From Trachythela sp. YZ-2020 (lineage: Eukaryota > Cnidaria > Anthozoa > Malacalcyonacea > Clavulariidae): 64,000 bases of DNA. This document shows positions 19,863 to 31,104 of this stretch, piece by piece. The translations under genes were made by a program, and so were the position numbers. The number at the start of each line of letters is the position of its first letter. Position 1 is the stretch's first letter. The notes beneath the pieces are model-generated. The model was not told where the DNA came from. It saw only the letters and a list, made by a program, of their open reading frames with translations, and did not search any database. The DNA lies in contig JADLSH010000114.1 of assembly GCA_016169945.1 (NCBI GenBank), positions 496,001-560,000 of the forward strand. The letters are read 5' to 3'.

Positions 19863-21968
19863 ACAGGTTTTGTTCAGCATACGAACTAAAATTAATAATG
19901 GATTGTATGCAAACAACCTTCAGACAGCTGCATCAATACTATTGTCTGGTAACAACTTTGACAAAATTGAACGTTTGGCAAATTTCTATAGTATGGCATT
20001 CATATCAAAGAGCACATACTACAGGTTTCAACGGCTGTATTTAATCCCGGAAGTGAATGAATGGTGGTGCTGGATGAGAAGAGAAGTTCTTCTGGAGTTT
20101 GCTGGAAAAGATATTGTTGTTGGTGGTGATGTAAAGAATCTTTGGTATTTCTTTGTTGAAGTTGATTCAAATTATATCATTGACATTGAAATCCTGGATA
20201 AGAGGCATGTTGGTCTAACCTCAACAAATATGGAAAGAGAAGCAGTAAAGCGGGGGTTGGACAATCTAACTGCAGAGGATCTGACAGTTGTGGAGTTGGT
20301 AACCGACGCTTCCACCTCTATTAAAGCACTACTTGGTTAGTAAACACTAATTGTGTTTGACAATGTGAAATGTATTTTCAAGCAATTTACTCCATGTACC
20401 TTGCTCAATTTTGCTAAAATTGCTGCATGTTACCTTGGATAATTTCTTTCTCACAATAAATACTCACAGAGATTGAATAGACAAAAAACTTTTTAATTTA
20501 TTTAAATTTTCAGAAGCCCAATTTAAAGACATAGTTCACAGTATTGATGTTTGGCACAAGTCTAAAAGTATTAAGAAGTGTCTGGCAAAGGTGGGTGTGG
20601 TGTGTACTTGTTCTGTTCTAAGCCAACTCACGTGCCGGTCATTCCAGTGTTTGCACTACTTGGAAGTAGTATAAATGTATATCGGTGTTCCATTTGGTGA
20701 GATTGAACATTGAACGATATTTAAAAGTTGGTCAAGTGTTGTAGAATAGCTACATGAAAGTATAGAAAGTACTTAGTGGAGTGGGAGTTACAACCTTCAA
20801 CCAACTTCATGAATATATATTTACAAGTAAATGTCTAACATTTTTGTATTTTTTGTGTATGTGATTTTAGTTGGGCAAGTCCAAGGCAATGCATAAAATA
20901 AAAGACTGGTCCAGCCATGTCATCAGGCATTTCTGGTACTGTACAAATGTACGCAGAAAGGACAGTTCTACTTCTGATGAAGAAGCATTGAAAGTAATAT
21001 TAATGAAGGTACTTGTTTGTTTTTCAATTTTTATATGTATATATTGGAAGTATTAGAACCCCATCTTTTTAGAAATTGATCATTGTTACTACATAATATG
21101 GAAACACAGTTTGGGTAAAAAATTCTTACTTACAGTGTATAGCATTGAACATTTTACCGTTTGGGCTCCGACCCTGAATTACCCTGAATTACTTGCCAGC
21201 TTCAAGTATTATACTCGTTTCAGGTAAAGTGTGTCATTTTAGTACTCATGGTTATTGAGATATTATATAATACATAATATATAATATACCAAACCAGTGG
21301 GTGAAGTATAATACGGACATGTGTAAAACTACCTGAAAAATACAATACAATGAGAACTTCACTGTATTTTTCAGGTAGTTTTACACAACAGTCAACCGCC
21401 CTATAATATATACCAACTAGCTCTGATTAATAATGCAATAAATGTTAGTAATGAAAATATGCACGTTTTACCTCGGCTACCTTGGTAGGCAGACTGGAAA
21501 TATTGAATGTGCTAACAGCCTTAGTTTGGTTTACACACCCAAAAGAATGCCTTTAAGGTTGGGCTCAATTATATTGTGTTATCAGTTTTCAATTTATTCA
21601 TAATTAACACTGACGACAATGGTTTTTGGATAGTAAATCCTTTAATTTGGTTTAATTCTAGCTACAAAGCATACAATGCCAGAAAACAGCTGACTGCAAT
21701 TGACTGGAATTATTATGTTAATCTTCCTCAAGCAAAGAAGAAAACAGGAGAGGAGCGTACCACCAGGAAGTACAATCCCAGAACCAGGCAGTGGGATCAG
21801 AAAAAAATTAAAGTGGCTAAAGGATATGAGTATATCCCAGTCCTCATTTCCAGGATTTTGAGACGGTGGCAGGATGATGTGGAGAGTGTTACCCGGAATG
21901 TCTCCTTGAATGAAAGTGACCCTGCACTTATTTTCCCAACCATAGCCCACATTCCACCACTCCCATAA
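19863..21968 (+). pseudogene. DDE-transposase-like gene, C-terminal exons (core domain)
   Basis: Continuation of the gene at 11810-13312. Exons: 19866-20335 (NNLQTAASILLSGNNF, NEWWCWMRREVLLEF, LDKRHVGLTSTNMEREA, VTDASTSIKALL), 20514-20590 (HSIDVWHKSKSIKKCLAK), 20871-21008 (IRHFWYCTNVRRKDSS) and 21660-21968 (AYNARKQLTAIDWNYY, TTRKYNPRTRQWD). Splice sites and phases agree (CTTG|gttagt with ttttcag|AA restores Glu). Family members that I recall have a GDGRxDSPG-like stretch after the VVGGD; here it is replaced directly by VKNLWYF, so the likely catalytic Asp region has lost about ten residues. A frame change sits near 19890. The segment between WYC and AYNAR expected for a downstream HTG/FH-type region is missing between 21008 and 21660. 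The copy is therefore dead as a transposase. Confidence 0.75.
21315..21395. repeat. Intronic hairpin
   Basis: tgtaaaactacctgaaaaat and atttttcaggtagttttaca form two 25-bp arms about 20 bp apart inside the intron 21009-21659. It is probably the remnant of a small MITE. Confidence 0.6.
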
Positions 21969-22194
21969 AGGAAACTGTCCAACGACAAAGCAGATTTTTA
22001 AAAGACTGACCAAGTAATAATGCAACTAATTTTTAATCTGAAACTTTCACTTCTGTTCAATATTTTTCACTGTTTTCAAATTATTCAAGGTATTCAAGGT
22101 AATTCAAGATTAATATTAATATTAATAAAATTATATCATTGTCATGTGCCATTTTCCCATTTACAAGGTGCAGTGCTTATGTACATAACAAACA

Positions 22195-22719
22195 TTAGTG
22201 GTCTCTATACCCCATATCGACACCAGTTATTGACGAAAATCGTTCTCTAATTTTCAAAACCACACAAGAAGGGCAAACTCTTCTATTCCCTTTGCCTAGA
22301 TAGCCATGACGTGCCAGGATGAAATGTCTGTAAGCTGCTTTTCGAAAAGCCCTTGTGCTATTGTCTTCTCTATCATTACGGATATCCCTTGTATTACGAA
22401 TACAAAGTTCTAACACATCTGGGTCGAGGCATAGTTTGGCAAAACGAGATGATAGTGTGATGCACTTTTTCTGCTTGCAACATTTATTTTCAATTTCTTG
22501 AGGCATTGGTCTACACTTTCCACATTTGCACCAATCTGGCAGTGGGGCATATGGAGTGTCCTCCGATGGATATGAGTTTGGTGGCTCAGTAGGGTCTACT
22601 TGTTCACCAGGGTTCGAAGGAAAATCACTGGATGATTCCCCAAATGCTCCCAAGCTTTCACTATCATCATCATCATCAAGATCATCTTCCATAATCAGCA
22701 GTGTATCAATGTAGTCCAT
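22195..22719 (-). CDS. P2X7 C-terminal 'ballast' domain-like protein, last exon
   Basis: The 174-residue frame has an acidic linker (DDDDDSESLG, residues 14-24), then a cysteine cluster (C64, C66, C69, C80, C81, C86) and the conserved segments SFRKAAYRHFIL-like (STRAFRKAAYRHFILARHG, 121-139) and GNRRVCPSCVVLKIRERF (144-161). This is the pattern of the intracellular zinc-binding domain of P2X7 receptors, which occurs as a stand-alone or fused module in many invertebrates; no channel part is present. The in-frame words SLRRGIGS directly upstream of the ATG look conserved, so the true exon may start further up (to about 22741). It is convergent with the transposase-like gene ending at 21968, 230 bp away. 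Confidence 0.8.
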   Translation of the reverse strand: MDYIDTLLIMEDDLDDDDDSESLGAFGESSSDFPSNPGEQVDPTEPPNSYPSEDTPYAPLPDWCKCGKCRPMPQEIENKCCKQKKCITLSSRFAKLCLDPDVLELCIRNTRDIRNDREDNSTRAFRKAAYRHFILARHGYLGKGNRRVCPSCVVLKIRERFSSITGVDMGYRDH

Positions 22720-22855
22720 ACTACCAATACCTCGACGAAGACTACGAATCTCACCATATTTTCATCTAGTGTACCTATAAAGTTCTAAAATATATACAAA
22801 AGGTTGAATGGGTTTTTGTATATGGAATTTTGAGCTAAAATACTTGTTTTACACT

Positions 22856-23083
22856 TTATTGGGGGCAGTTGCAAAAATGCAAATATAGGCTAACATATAA
22901 ATTTTTCCTGTGATATGCCTCTTGTGGGAGTTGTGATGCATTCTTGCTCAGTGGAGCAAATACAATAATAAAAGCATTGTCCCTAGGGTCAAGTGGCCCT
23001 ATTGTATTTGACCCAGTTGGCAAGATGACATTGTGAACCCTGAAAGGCATATTCTGCAGCCCAACTCTGACCACCAACTGCAA
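22856..23083 (-). CDS. Possible internal exon of the ballast-domain gene
   Basis: A 75-codon frame follows a good acceptor (aaactgccttgcag) and reads VRVGLQNMPFRVHNVILP and IGPLDPRDNAFIIVFAPL. It lies between the cysteine-rich exons and the ballast exon on the same strand, but no domain is recognised and no frame-compatible donor was confirmed. Confidence 0.3.
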   Translation of the reverse strand: MQLVVRVGLQNMPFRVHNVILPTGSNTIGPLDPRDNAFIIVFAPLSKNASQLPQEAYHRKNLYVSLYLHFCNCPQ

Positions 23084-23290
23084 GGCAGTTTCAAAAAGCT
23101 GACAACATTTGCCTGTACGTATTTATAGACAGTACCATGCCTAGGGTAATGATGCCAAAATATTGTATATTATGGGCATTCTGTTCAAATGTTCAATCAA
23201 GTGAAATGACCAAAATAAAAATGGCAATGCTCCAAACATATGGGGCACAGCCGCACATTTTAATCCTTCTCACAACATAATACAATTTAC

Positions 23291-23434
23291 CTTTACATCT
23301 TTGTTTTCCTTTTCTCGTTGCATTTCCTCAGTCTCCATAGGTTTATGGGATAGGCGAAAATCTTGACTCGATTTGCCTTGTGTTGATCGTCTGCCCCGTC
23401 TTTCGCGTTCTCTTTCGTTGTTCTCACTAGTCTC
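23291..23434 (-). CDS. Charged internal exon (ballast-domain gene)
   Basis: Bounded by an acceptor (tttttaatacag) and a strong donor (AAG|gtaaat), 144 nt, phase 0. It encodes a highly charged Glu/Arg-rich stretch (NNERERERRGRRSTQGK). The position suits the linker between the CxC-like finger and the ballast domain. No function can be read from it. Confidence 0.45.
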
Positions 23435-23519
23435 CTGTATTAAAAATACCGTCATTAATGCTAAATTGAAACCTAGTACGTAATACAATAGAATCTGAGA
23501 GTTTTCTTTGTCAGACTAC

Positions 23520-23630
23520 CCTTATTTTTGCACGGTTTAGCACGAGTGCCGCACTGACATTTAGCCGAACACTTGATATTTTTACCCTTGCAAGGGCAAC
23601 CTCGCGTTCCACTTTCCTTTCTCTTTAACG
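23520..23630 (-). CDS. CxC-like cysteine-rich exon (ballast-domain gene)
   Basis: After the acceptor gatttcttgcag the frame reads ALKRKESGTRGCPCKGKN followed by CSAKCQCGTRAKPCKNK. The C-x-C-x(6)-C-x(3)-C-x-C-x(6)-C spacing resembles tesmin/CXC-type zinc-binding or DNA-binding modules and small CxC modules in invertebrate repeat families. A small upstream exon (23758-23786, donor CACG|gtaagt) joins in frame and reads VLDVNNVIH. The 3' junction to the charged exon does not phase cleanly with the visible donor (AAGG|gtagtc), so the model is incomplete. Confidence 0.55.
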
Positions 23631-23757
23631 CTGCAAGAAATCTTACAATCACATCGGACAACCTATATTAAGTGATTTTAAAGATGTCCAGCATTTTCGC
23701 ATCGTTTGATGTAAATATATTGAAAATATATGCAGAAATATGCAGATTTTTACTTAC

Positions 23758-23786
23758 CGTGGATGACATTATTCACATCCAAAACA
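23758..23786 (-). CDS. Small upstream exon (ballast-domain gene)
   Basis: A 29-nt exon between acceptor cacaatccgtcag and donor ACG|gtaagt. It joins in frame to the CxC-like exon at 23630. The initiator exon was not found further upstream. Confidence 0.35.
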
Positions 23787-24944
23787 CTGACGGATTGTGA
23801 GAACCGAACGATTTACGACACTTTCCGACGTTTTTCAAAGATGCGCAGAAAAGATGCGCAAACGGTGACACTGCTCCTTTAATTTTTGCAAAGTTTCCTT
23901 TGATTGCAATGCTGTTTTATCAACTTAAAAAGCAGAGAAATCCACGAAACACTCCTTCCATGCGTCGCCATATCAGAATTTCTTCAACTCGCCCCAGGGA
24001 TTGCGCCAAGTTTCGCTCATAAACTAGCGCATTCGCTGTGCAAAATGCCCACCTGTTCTCACCTTACACAAGTGTGTTCAGTCGCGCGGAAAGCTCGCTA
24101 AGAAAGGCAGTAGAAGTCATGCCTTCTCCAAATAGCATGAGTTCGGCTCAATAAACAGCCGTTTTGAGCATGCGCAAGGCCAGTTATTCAATCAGAAGCC
24201 AGTATTATTTGTATTAAATATTATAGCAACTCATGCCTTCTGAAAAGAGCATGAGTGAAACACGACTCTCGCGTGAATCGATATATTGCCGAAAATAAGT
24301 CTTGTAGAGCTGCAGTTGCTAGGAAACAGACACGGCAACAGTCGGCAAGGCTGTAATGCGGAAAAATTTTAAAAAACAATAATGAAAAATCCAGAAAAAT
24401 GTCAACGTTGAATTTTAAAGCTTTGGGATAAACAAAGCAATGTTTTAGACGGAACTTGGAAAAAAATTCTCAATTTTGTGAAAATGTTTAGTCATGCTGG
24501 GCATGACAAGCATGACCGGTAGCTACGCCACTGTATAATAAACCGCTTTTTCAAAATTTTGCCCCATCTGGTTTATGAAACTTCAATTCTTTACATGTAT
24601 GTATGAACACTGACTTATGGCATAGCTGCATTAAATTATATTCTCTGGGCAGTTTGGCATATTGGCGCGTGTTTGCTTTTGGCATATTATCTATCTTAGT
24701 TAGAAATCTTACGACATCATATTTCTGTTTGGCTTAAATTGGGGGTGTTTCATCTTTTGTAAGACAACTTTGCCCTGCCATGGAAGTGTACCCTGGGGCT
24801 GAATGGAATACCCAGAGGGCTTTAGAGTCACGGTACATACAGCTGGGTGGATAAAAATCATAAAATCATCTCGTAAACAAAAATTTTTAGACTATTTTTC
24901 AGTTTCGGTACGCTACCAGCCCTGGATCTGAATAGTTTACTTAC
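23787..24944. other. Non-coding stretch
   Basis: No gene recognised. Direct short repeats of tcatgccttct / agcatgagt occur at 24117-24145 and 24231-24263. A hAT-like end word (tagctacgccactg) occurs at 24521-24534 without a visible partner. Confidence 0.45.
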
Positions 24945-25055
24945 CGGAGTGCCTTTATAGTTGAATCTATTATGTAGATATCTTCCCATTAGACACGACT
25001 TTCCAGTATTTTCCTGCCCCAGTAATACAATTTTCACACTAGTTTTGTTCGCCAT
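24945..25055 (-). CDS. Rab-like small GTPase, first coding exon
   Basis: The 37-codon exon starts MANKTSVKIVLLGQ and carries a P-loop GQENTGKS (GxxxxGKS) followed by CLMGRYLHNRFNYKGTP, the start of switch I. It ends at a consensus donor (CCG|gtaagt) in phase 0. This matches the N-terminus of Ras/Rab-type GTPases, which cycle between GDP and GTP to control membrane traffic. I cannot assign the subfamily from one exon. The following exon is not recognisable in the minus-strand sequence down to 22.7 kb, so the rest may lie beyond or be displaced. It is the best candidate for a true host gene here. Confidence 0.78.
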
Positions 25056-25390
25056 GCAAAACTGGATAAATATCAATGATAATAATAAATAATTTGAAAT
25101 ACTACAATGAGCTCTTTGTAAATAATTATTATACACCTTACTAATCACCAAATGGATTAGTTATACTGTAGGTGACTATAGGTAGGTCCACAATCCGCAA
25201 TATTTATTATATTATTTGTCACGAAAGATATGTAGCTATCTCATCCCTCCGCAAAGCAGGTGAACATTTCAAAACGTAAACAAAATAGAAAGCTAAATTA
25301 GAATACTGGGTTTGGTGGATAATCCAAGTGAGTAGATATATACACAATTTTTAAGACCTAACCAGGAACGTTTGCGAAAAATGCAACACT
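25056..25390. other. Upstream region of the Rab-like exon
   Basis: AT-rich; no second gene seen. It probably includes the 5' UTR and promoter of the Rab-like gene. No defined TATA box could be chosen among many AT words. Confidence 0.35.
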
Positions 25391-25470
25391 AGGTCCTCTG
25401 GCAGGAAGTGAACCCACGGCCCTGCGATTCCGGTGCAGCGCTCTAACCAACTGAGCTCCAGAGACCAGTT
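25391..25470 (-). repeat. tRNA-derived SINE head (AGCTCAGTTGG family)
   Basis: On the minus strand an A box (gagctcagttggttagagc) and a B box (gggttcacttcc) stand in tRNA spacing. The same head recurs at 51398-51462, in the arrays at 51.6-54.9 kb and at 58.2-58.9 kb. Flanking sequence acctaaccaggaac is shared with those copies. It is a SINE because the copies are dispersed and have non-tRNA bodies. Confidence 0.85.
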
Positions 25471-25975
25471 GCTGAGCTGTAACCGTAAGTTCGGTATATA
25501 TAGGTTATCGGGTGTGCGGGTTGTGATAGGGTAAACTTCAAAGATTTTTTTTGTTTTTTTTTTGTTTTTTGTTTTTTTTATACCAAGTGAAGTGCAAAAA
25601 AAATCTTTGAAGAAAGCTAAATTAGGTTATGATTTGTATACGGCATTGTCTAAAACACGGAATGCAACATCTGGAACATCTCATAAATTGGATTTTCAGG
25701 AATTCTTTGTGCTTGATTTTATCATTCTTTGTGTTTGCTTGCTTTCTTATCGCACTTTTCAATTGATAGGCTATATTTTGTGAGCTAAACACAGTAAACA
25801 GTCGCTTAGAAATGACGAGACAGTTGGCTCTATTTCCAGATTCGCAGCCATTCCAGATTCAGATTTAAAATTTAGAATATGGAACCAGACAAATAACAAT
25901 AATAAACTCACAATAACTTAGGAATGGATAAGGCAATAGAATAAAATGTATTTTTTAGATATATTTTTCAATATT
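25471..25975. other. Non-coding stretch with T-rich tract
   Basis: A (T)n/(TTTG)n tract lies at 25547-25579. No gene is recognised. Confidence 0.4.
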
Positions 25976-25978
25976 TTT

Positions 25979-28731
25979 CAATTCAATTCAATTCAATTTA
26001 ATTTCAATTCAATTCAATTTAATTTTGCCACAAGAATATTTACAAGGTATATTATATATGTATTAAAAAGAAAAAAGAAGATAACAATGGCAAGGAGACA
26101 TCCTGAAACCATAAGGCTTATAAGGGGATGTCACCCAGAGCATGAAGGAATACTATGAACGTTCAGGGGAAACTAACCTTGATTCACGCACTGACTCTGA
26201 AGATAAGTGCACATGGCAATAAATTTATTTCTCATGCAAATACCGCAACATTCCTTTCCTGAAGCAATTGATCGTCTCGGCATTTCTAACAGTGTCTGGG
26301 AGAGAACACCAAAGTTTGGGACCTTGATAAAGTATGGTGAACTGTTTGATATTAGTTCTACAAGCATGAGATCGATATAGCCTTGCGTTTCTTGTATTGT
26401 ACTGATGAATTTGATGACTGGTAGTGAATAAGTCATGGAAGACAGAAGGTAGTAACTTGTTGTGATAGGAAAACATAAATTTTCCAATGTATAAGGAGTT
26501 AATCTTATAAATGTCAAGCTACTTCAGCTTGGTGAAAAGTGGAGCAGTATGCTCACAGAAATCAGAATTAGTCAATAATCTGACAATTCGCTTTTGTAAT
26601 AGTAATACACGCCTTAAATTCGAAATATAGGTAGACGACCAAATAGTATTGCAATAGGTAAGATATGGGTAAACTAAGGTATAATATAAAGTTAATTTAG
26701 TACTCTTAGACAGATTGAAACGAGTTCGATAAATAACACCAATGGCCTTGGAAATCTTTTTACAAACATAACTGATATGTGGTTTCCAAGAGACATTTTC
26801 ATCTAGGAGGACTCCAAGGAGTTTAACCTGTTTCTTCCGAGTAATCAGTTCATCATCAACTAAGAGAAGTATATCATCTGTAGTTTTCTTTTGCTTAGGT
26901 TGAAAAATAACATAATCAGTTTTATCGATGTTAAGAGACAATTTATTAGCCCTCATCCATAAACTAATATTTTGTAAAGCTTCATTTAGTACAGTAGTTA
27001 GTATTGCGGGATCCGAGTGAGAGTAACATATACAGGTATCATCTGCAAACAATAAGGGTTCAGTTAATCGCGATGCGTTTGGTAGGTCATTTATGTAGAG
27101 AATAAAAAAGAGTGGGCCTAAAATTGAACCTTGGGGCACACCACACTGAATGAGTTGTTCGTTGGAAGAGACATTATTATAACTGACAAATTGTTTTCGA
27201 TCTTTAAAGTAACTTCTTATCCAATGCAGTGCCACTCCTCGTATGCCATAGCGCTCAAGCTTGGTAAATAATATGTCATGATTAAGAGTATCGAATACCT
27301 TGGAAAGGTCTAGGAAAACACCTGCAGCAATTTTGTGCTGATCAATGGCAGTTGCAATTTTATTAATTAGGTGAATGAGTGCAAGATTTGTTGAATGATT
27401 AGAACGAAAGCCAAACTGATGACAATACAAGATTTCAAGTTTGTTTATAAATTCTAACAATCGATTGTACATGACTCTCTCATAGATTTTGGAGAAACTT
27501 TTCAAAATTGAAATGGGTCGGTAGTTATTGAATATGTCGGCATCACCAGCTTTGAAAATTGGAATTATTTTGGCAGTTTTGAGTTTGTCAGGATATATCC
27601 CATTTTCCAAAGACACATTGATCACATGCGTCAGTGGTTCCAATATGAGTTCAAAGGAATTTTTAATCAGATGCATCGGTATATGATCACACCCAGGTGC
27701 TTTTCCATTTTTAAAAGACATACAAATCTCTCTTAATTCATGCCCAGTAGTAGGTTTAAGAAATATTGTTTCTCCAACCCTAGGTCCTAGGAAGTCATGA
27801 AATGTAGAATTAGTTGTGGGTACTTTGCTTGCTAGGGATAAACCAATGCCAGTAAAGTATTTGCAAAATCCATTTGCGATTTCGGTGGGATCTGTAATTG
27901 TCGCGCCATTTAATTTAAATAAAGTCGGTAATGAGGACTTTTTGTTTCTTACATTGATAACTTCATTTATAAGTTTCCAAGTTTTCTTTAGATTATTTTT
28001 AGCAGATTCAAATTTGTTATCATAATAAGTTTTCTTAGCTATTCTCAGTAAATGATTCAACTTATTTTTGTATTTCTTGTATTGGGAATCGCGAAGCGGA
28101 GTAGGGTTTGCGAGATATCTTTTATACAATTTATTCTTTTTTTTACGGAAGCCAGTAACCCTTTAGTAATCCAAGGCGTTCTCAGTAGCCTAGATGAATT
28201 CTGCTTAGATCGTTTTAGTGGGAAACAATCCTCAAAATGTCTATGATATTCGATTGCAAACGCATCGAAAAGTTCTTTCGGGTATTCTCCCAATAAGATA
28301 CTATTCCAGTCCACCTGAGACAAACAGGTTTGAAATTTGTTCAGATTCGATTCATTGTAGTCACGTATGTAATATATGTTTTCATTTTTAGGTGGTATAA
28401 GTTCCGTATTGGAAAAAGCAAACACTGGTAAATGATCTGATAAGTCATTCAAGATAATTCCATTTACGGTATTTTGTGAAGAAAAGTTTGTAAATAAGTT
28501 GTCGATTAGTGTGGCCGAATGAGACGTTAGTCTTGTAGGTCTATTAATAAGAGGAATGAACATGTGTGAAAACAATGAGTCCATAAATTCCTGTGTAAAT
28601 GCATGTTGATCGTAGCGGAATAAATCTAGATTAAAATCCCCCATGACATAGCATTGTTTATTGTCTTTGGAAATAATAGAAATAATTTTGTTGAAATATT
28701 CAATAAAAGAGGTAAGGTTTTGGTTGGGTGG
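25979..28731 (-). mobile_element. 5'-truncated LINE (endonuclease + RT)
   Basis: Read on the minus strand, it starts within an APE endonuclease (RPPNQNLTSFIEYFNK, then GDFNLDL near 28640 and SDHLPV near 28430), changes frame near 28135, then has a full reverse transcriptase (28129-26519): NNYRPISILKSFSKIYERV, FLDLSKVFDT, GVPQGSILGPLF, FADDTCI. An in-frame TAG at 26519-26517 separates the last 95 codons (to 26225). The 3' end is an (AATTC)-type tail at 25979-26033. Families of the CR1/L2/Jockey group have this layout. Motif A has KVFDT where KAFDT is usual. Confidence 0.92.
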
Positions 28732-29560
28732 TCGGCGAAGTCAAGCTGTTTACTTCGGAATCTTTATCCTTAAATGGCAAGGGAAGACCAAGAAATGGAC
28801 TACCGTGCCAGGTGAACCCATCGAGACAAACAATTTGATCCAATGATTAAAAACTTTGACTTTATCTTGTCTGGTTTTATCTGAACGCCTCGTAAAACTT
28901 TTGTTGTCATTGACTGCGTAGCCATAGACATAGTCGAATCAGGATTGACGGGAAAATCGTTATAACTCGAAAACAAAAAAAACTAAAAATATAATCATTT
29001 AATCTCATTCCGCAATACCGGTACCATTAAATGTATAGAAGAGAAAACTCTAGCAGTTTGTTCCTTGTAAAGACGATGTTACACGGAACGATTTTCAACA
29101 ACGATTTGTAATTGCAAATGATGTTACACGAAATTCGATTGGTTCAGCAGCACTTTGCGTTACGAATCGTCGTTACAAATTGTCATTGATAATCAAGAAT
29201 GGCATAAAACCGTTAAGGAATACGTCACGTGACTCACGTTGTTCTGTAAAAATACTACATTATGTCCGCCAGAATGGTGTAGCTTTTTAATGTTTATTAA
29301 GTATACCGACGTATAATGGTACATATAGCCAACTTCCCATGTTAATTCCTCAGTGACTGTTTGGGGAAAAATTAAAATAGTGCGATTAAAAGGCAAACAA
29401 AAAAAGTCCCAGAAAAGCTGATTTATTAAATGTTCCAGATGTTCCAGTTGTTCCTGCTGTTCCATTCCGCGTTTTAGACAATGCCTTAGTACAAGGTGTC
29501 TCAAAAAACTGCTACCCTTAGAAATTAGAGGCTTTAGAAATTTCGTCTCTCTACTGATTT
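28732..29560. other. Non-coding stretch
   Basis: No gene recognised. A repeat-like part at 29074-29200 contains inverted words acgatttgtaa and ttacaaattgt, probably an old MITE. Confidence 0.4.
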
Positions 29561-29782
29561 GTCGTCAGTAGAGAGAAATAAAGAACAGCAGAGAGTTTTG
29601 TGTTTTGATTTTATTTAAATTACACACAACAATTTAAATATTTCTTCTAATAACGTTTTATAGTTTTGGCTTTATTGTTCGTTAGCCATGGTTTCTTTAA
29701 CAAAGGCTCGGACCGTAGACTCATCTTCGTGCATATTCACCAATTTTATATGGCCTGTAGATTGGTGCCTTATTTTGACAGG

Positions 29783-30690
29783 TCAATAATGTTCTTCGTC
29801 GATGCAGACACCAGGATGGCCAGGATCAAAACTATTGCGCGACGATTTATACATCTCTATGATAGCATATCCTTTTGGAATGACACGAACGGTATCGGCT
29901 TTGTCGGTGTAGTTCTGCCACTCGGGGATAGTTACATCCGACCATGTAATATACCGCTGATGTTTACGTTGTTTTCTTACAGGGTTGGTTTCGATGCCAG
30001 AGGCTGGTGTGGGTGTAGTCGCTTTAGTTTGGGTGGCGAAGAGATAAACATGGCAGTCGCCAAATAGGTCTCCAAGAACTTGCTTATCGGTTGGTGTGTC
30101 AGGCTTGTTATCCACCAATAAGTATCCAAACGGCTTTTCCGTCTCTTTGTAATAAGCCTTCATAAAATGGTTTCTATTCTTATCAAACATTCGCTCTCCA
30201 ACAATTCCAATTTGTTTCCTATCACTAGGACTTCGGAAGAATTGGGCATTTCGGCCAATATCTGTATTAAATTTTCCCTTAGGAAACATGTTCTGCAGCA
30301 AAAGGATAACACTAGCGTTTCTATGACGACCCTGGGTAAATAATCGAGCTACCACAGGACTGTCTGTCGCTTCAGCCATCAGATCATCCAGTATGATTAT
30401 GTTGTTGTACTGGGTATTAATCTCACTCAGATCCTCGGACAGCTCGGGCAAACCTCTCTCAAACCGGATGCTTTTTCCAAGGGATTTTTTCAAGTCATTA
30501 TAACGATCTTGCCATTGATTGTAACACGAACGAATGCAAATTCTTCTCTGCTCCTGGCCTCGTACACGATACGATTGTTGTCCAAAATTTGTTGGACAAA
30601 ATACATTTTTCCACTTTGGCTCGGACCCACGACCAATAGCGAAACTTTATGCGGAAGTTGAATTCTGGATTGGGTTTGGTGGTCAAAGAT
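29783..30690 (-). pseudogene. FtsK/HerA-type (A32-like) packaging ATPase, broken
   Basis: A Walker A motif (GPSQSGK) is read near 30620, and a hydrophobic Walker B strand ending in DD (NIIILDDLM) near 30395. Downstream come the QGRHRNASVILLLQNMF sensor-like segment and the GYLLVD word, all characteristic of Polinton and adintovirus genome-packaging ATPases. The part with Walker A is in a different frame from the 236-codon main frame, and the usual Ser/Thr after GK is Met, so at least one frameshift (near 30560) and a motif change inactivate it. It ends just inside the left inverted repeat. Confidence 0.85.
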
Positions 30691-31104
30691 GCTTTACACT
30701 ATACTGCTTGGTTTCTAACTGGCAATTTGTGCACTTCGGCTTCGTTTTTTCCTGGCTTTTCGGAGTCCGCATATGGAGACTGATATTGCCATGACGGAAC
30801 CTGGGTTGCAATTGCATTTGCTTGTTGTCAAATTGCTTTATTTTGACTACTTCAATCTGGTTAACTTGCTGCAATCTGAAGTGACTCGGCTCGCTTAGCA
30901 ATGTTTACAACTCGAAGAACAGATGCAAATGATTTGTTTTCTCCTAATCTTTTGTTTTTTTTTATCACAGGTCAAACAGGCCATACAAGCCAAACAGGCT
31001 AAACAAGCCAAACAGGCCAAAAAGGCCAAACAGGCAGGAAAGGAAGTAAAATAGAAAGATAAAACTAACTCTCTGCTATTCTTTATTTTCTCTCTGTTGA
31101 CGAC
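30683..31104. other. Polinton-derived segment with a Lys-Gln-Ala repeat
   Basis: A 72-codon minus frame (30901-30683) is unassigned. On the plus strand 30969-31052, after an acceptor-like ttttatcacag, reads repeated KQA/KKA triplets to a stop codon, as in small basic core proteins. At 31065-31108 the sequence actctctgct...tgttgacgaca repeats the element's own right terminus. Confidence 0.5.

Noticed and set aside
24521..24534. MITE end with tagctacgccactg
   Set aside because: Resembles the hAT MITE terminus, but no partner end or target duplication was found within several hundred bases.
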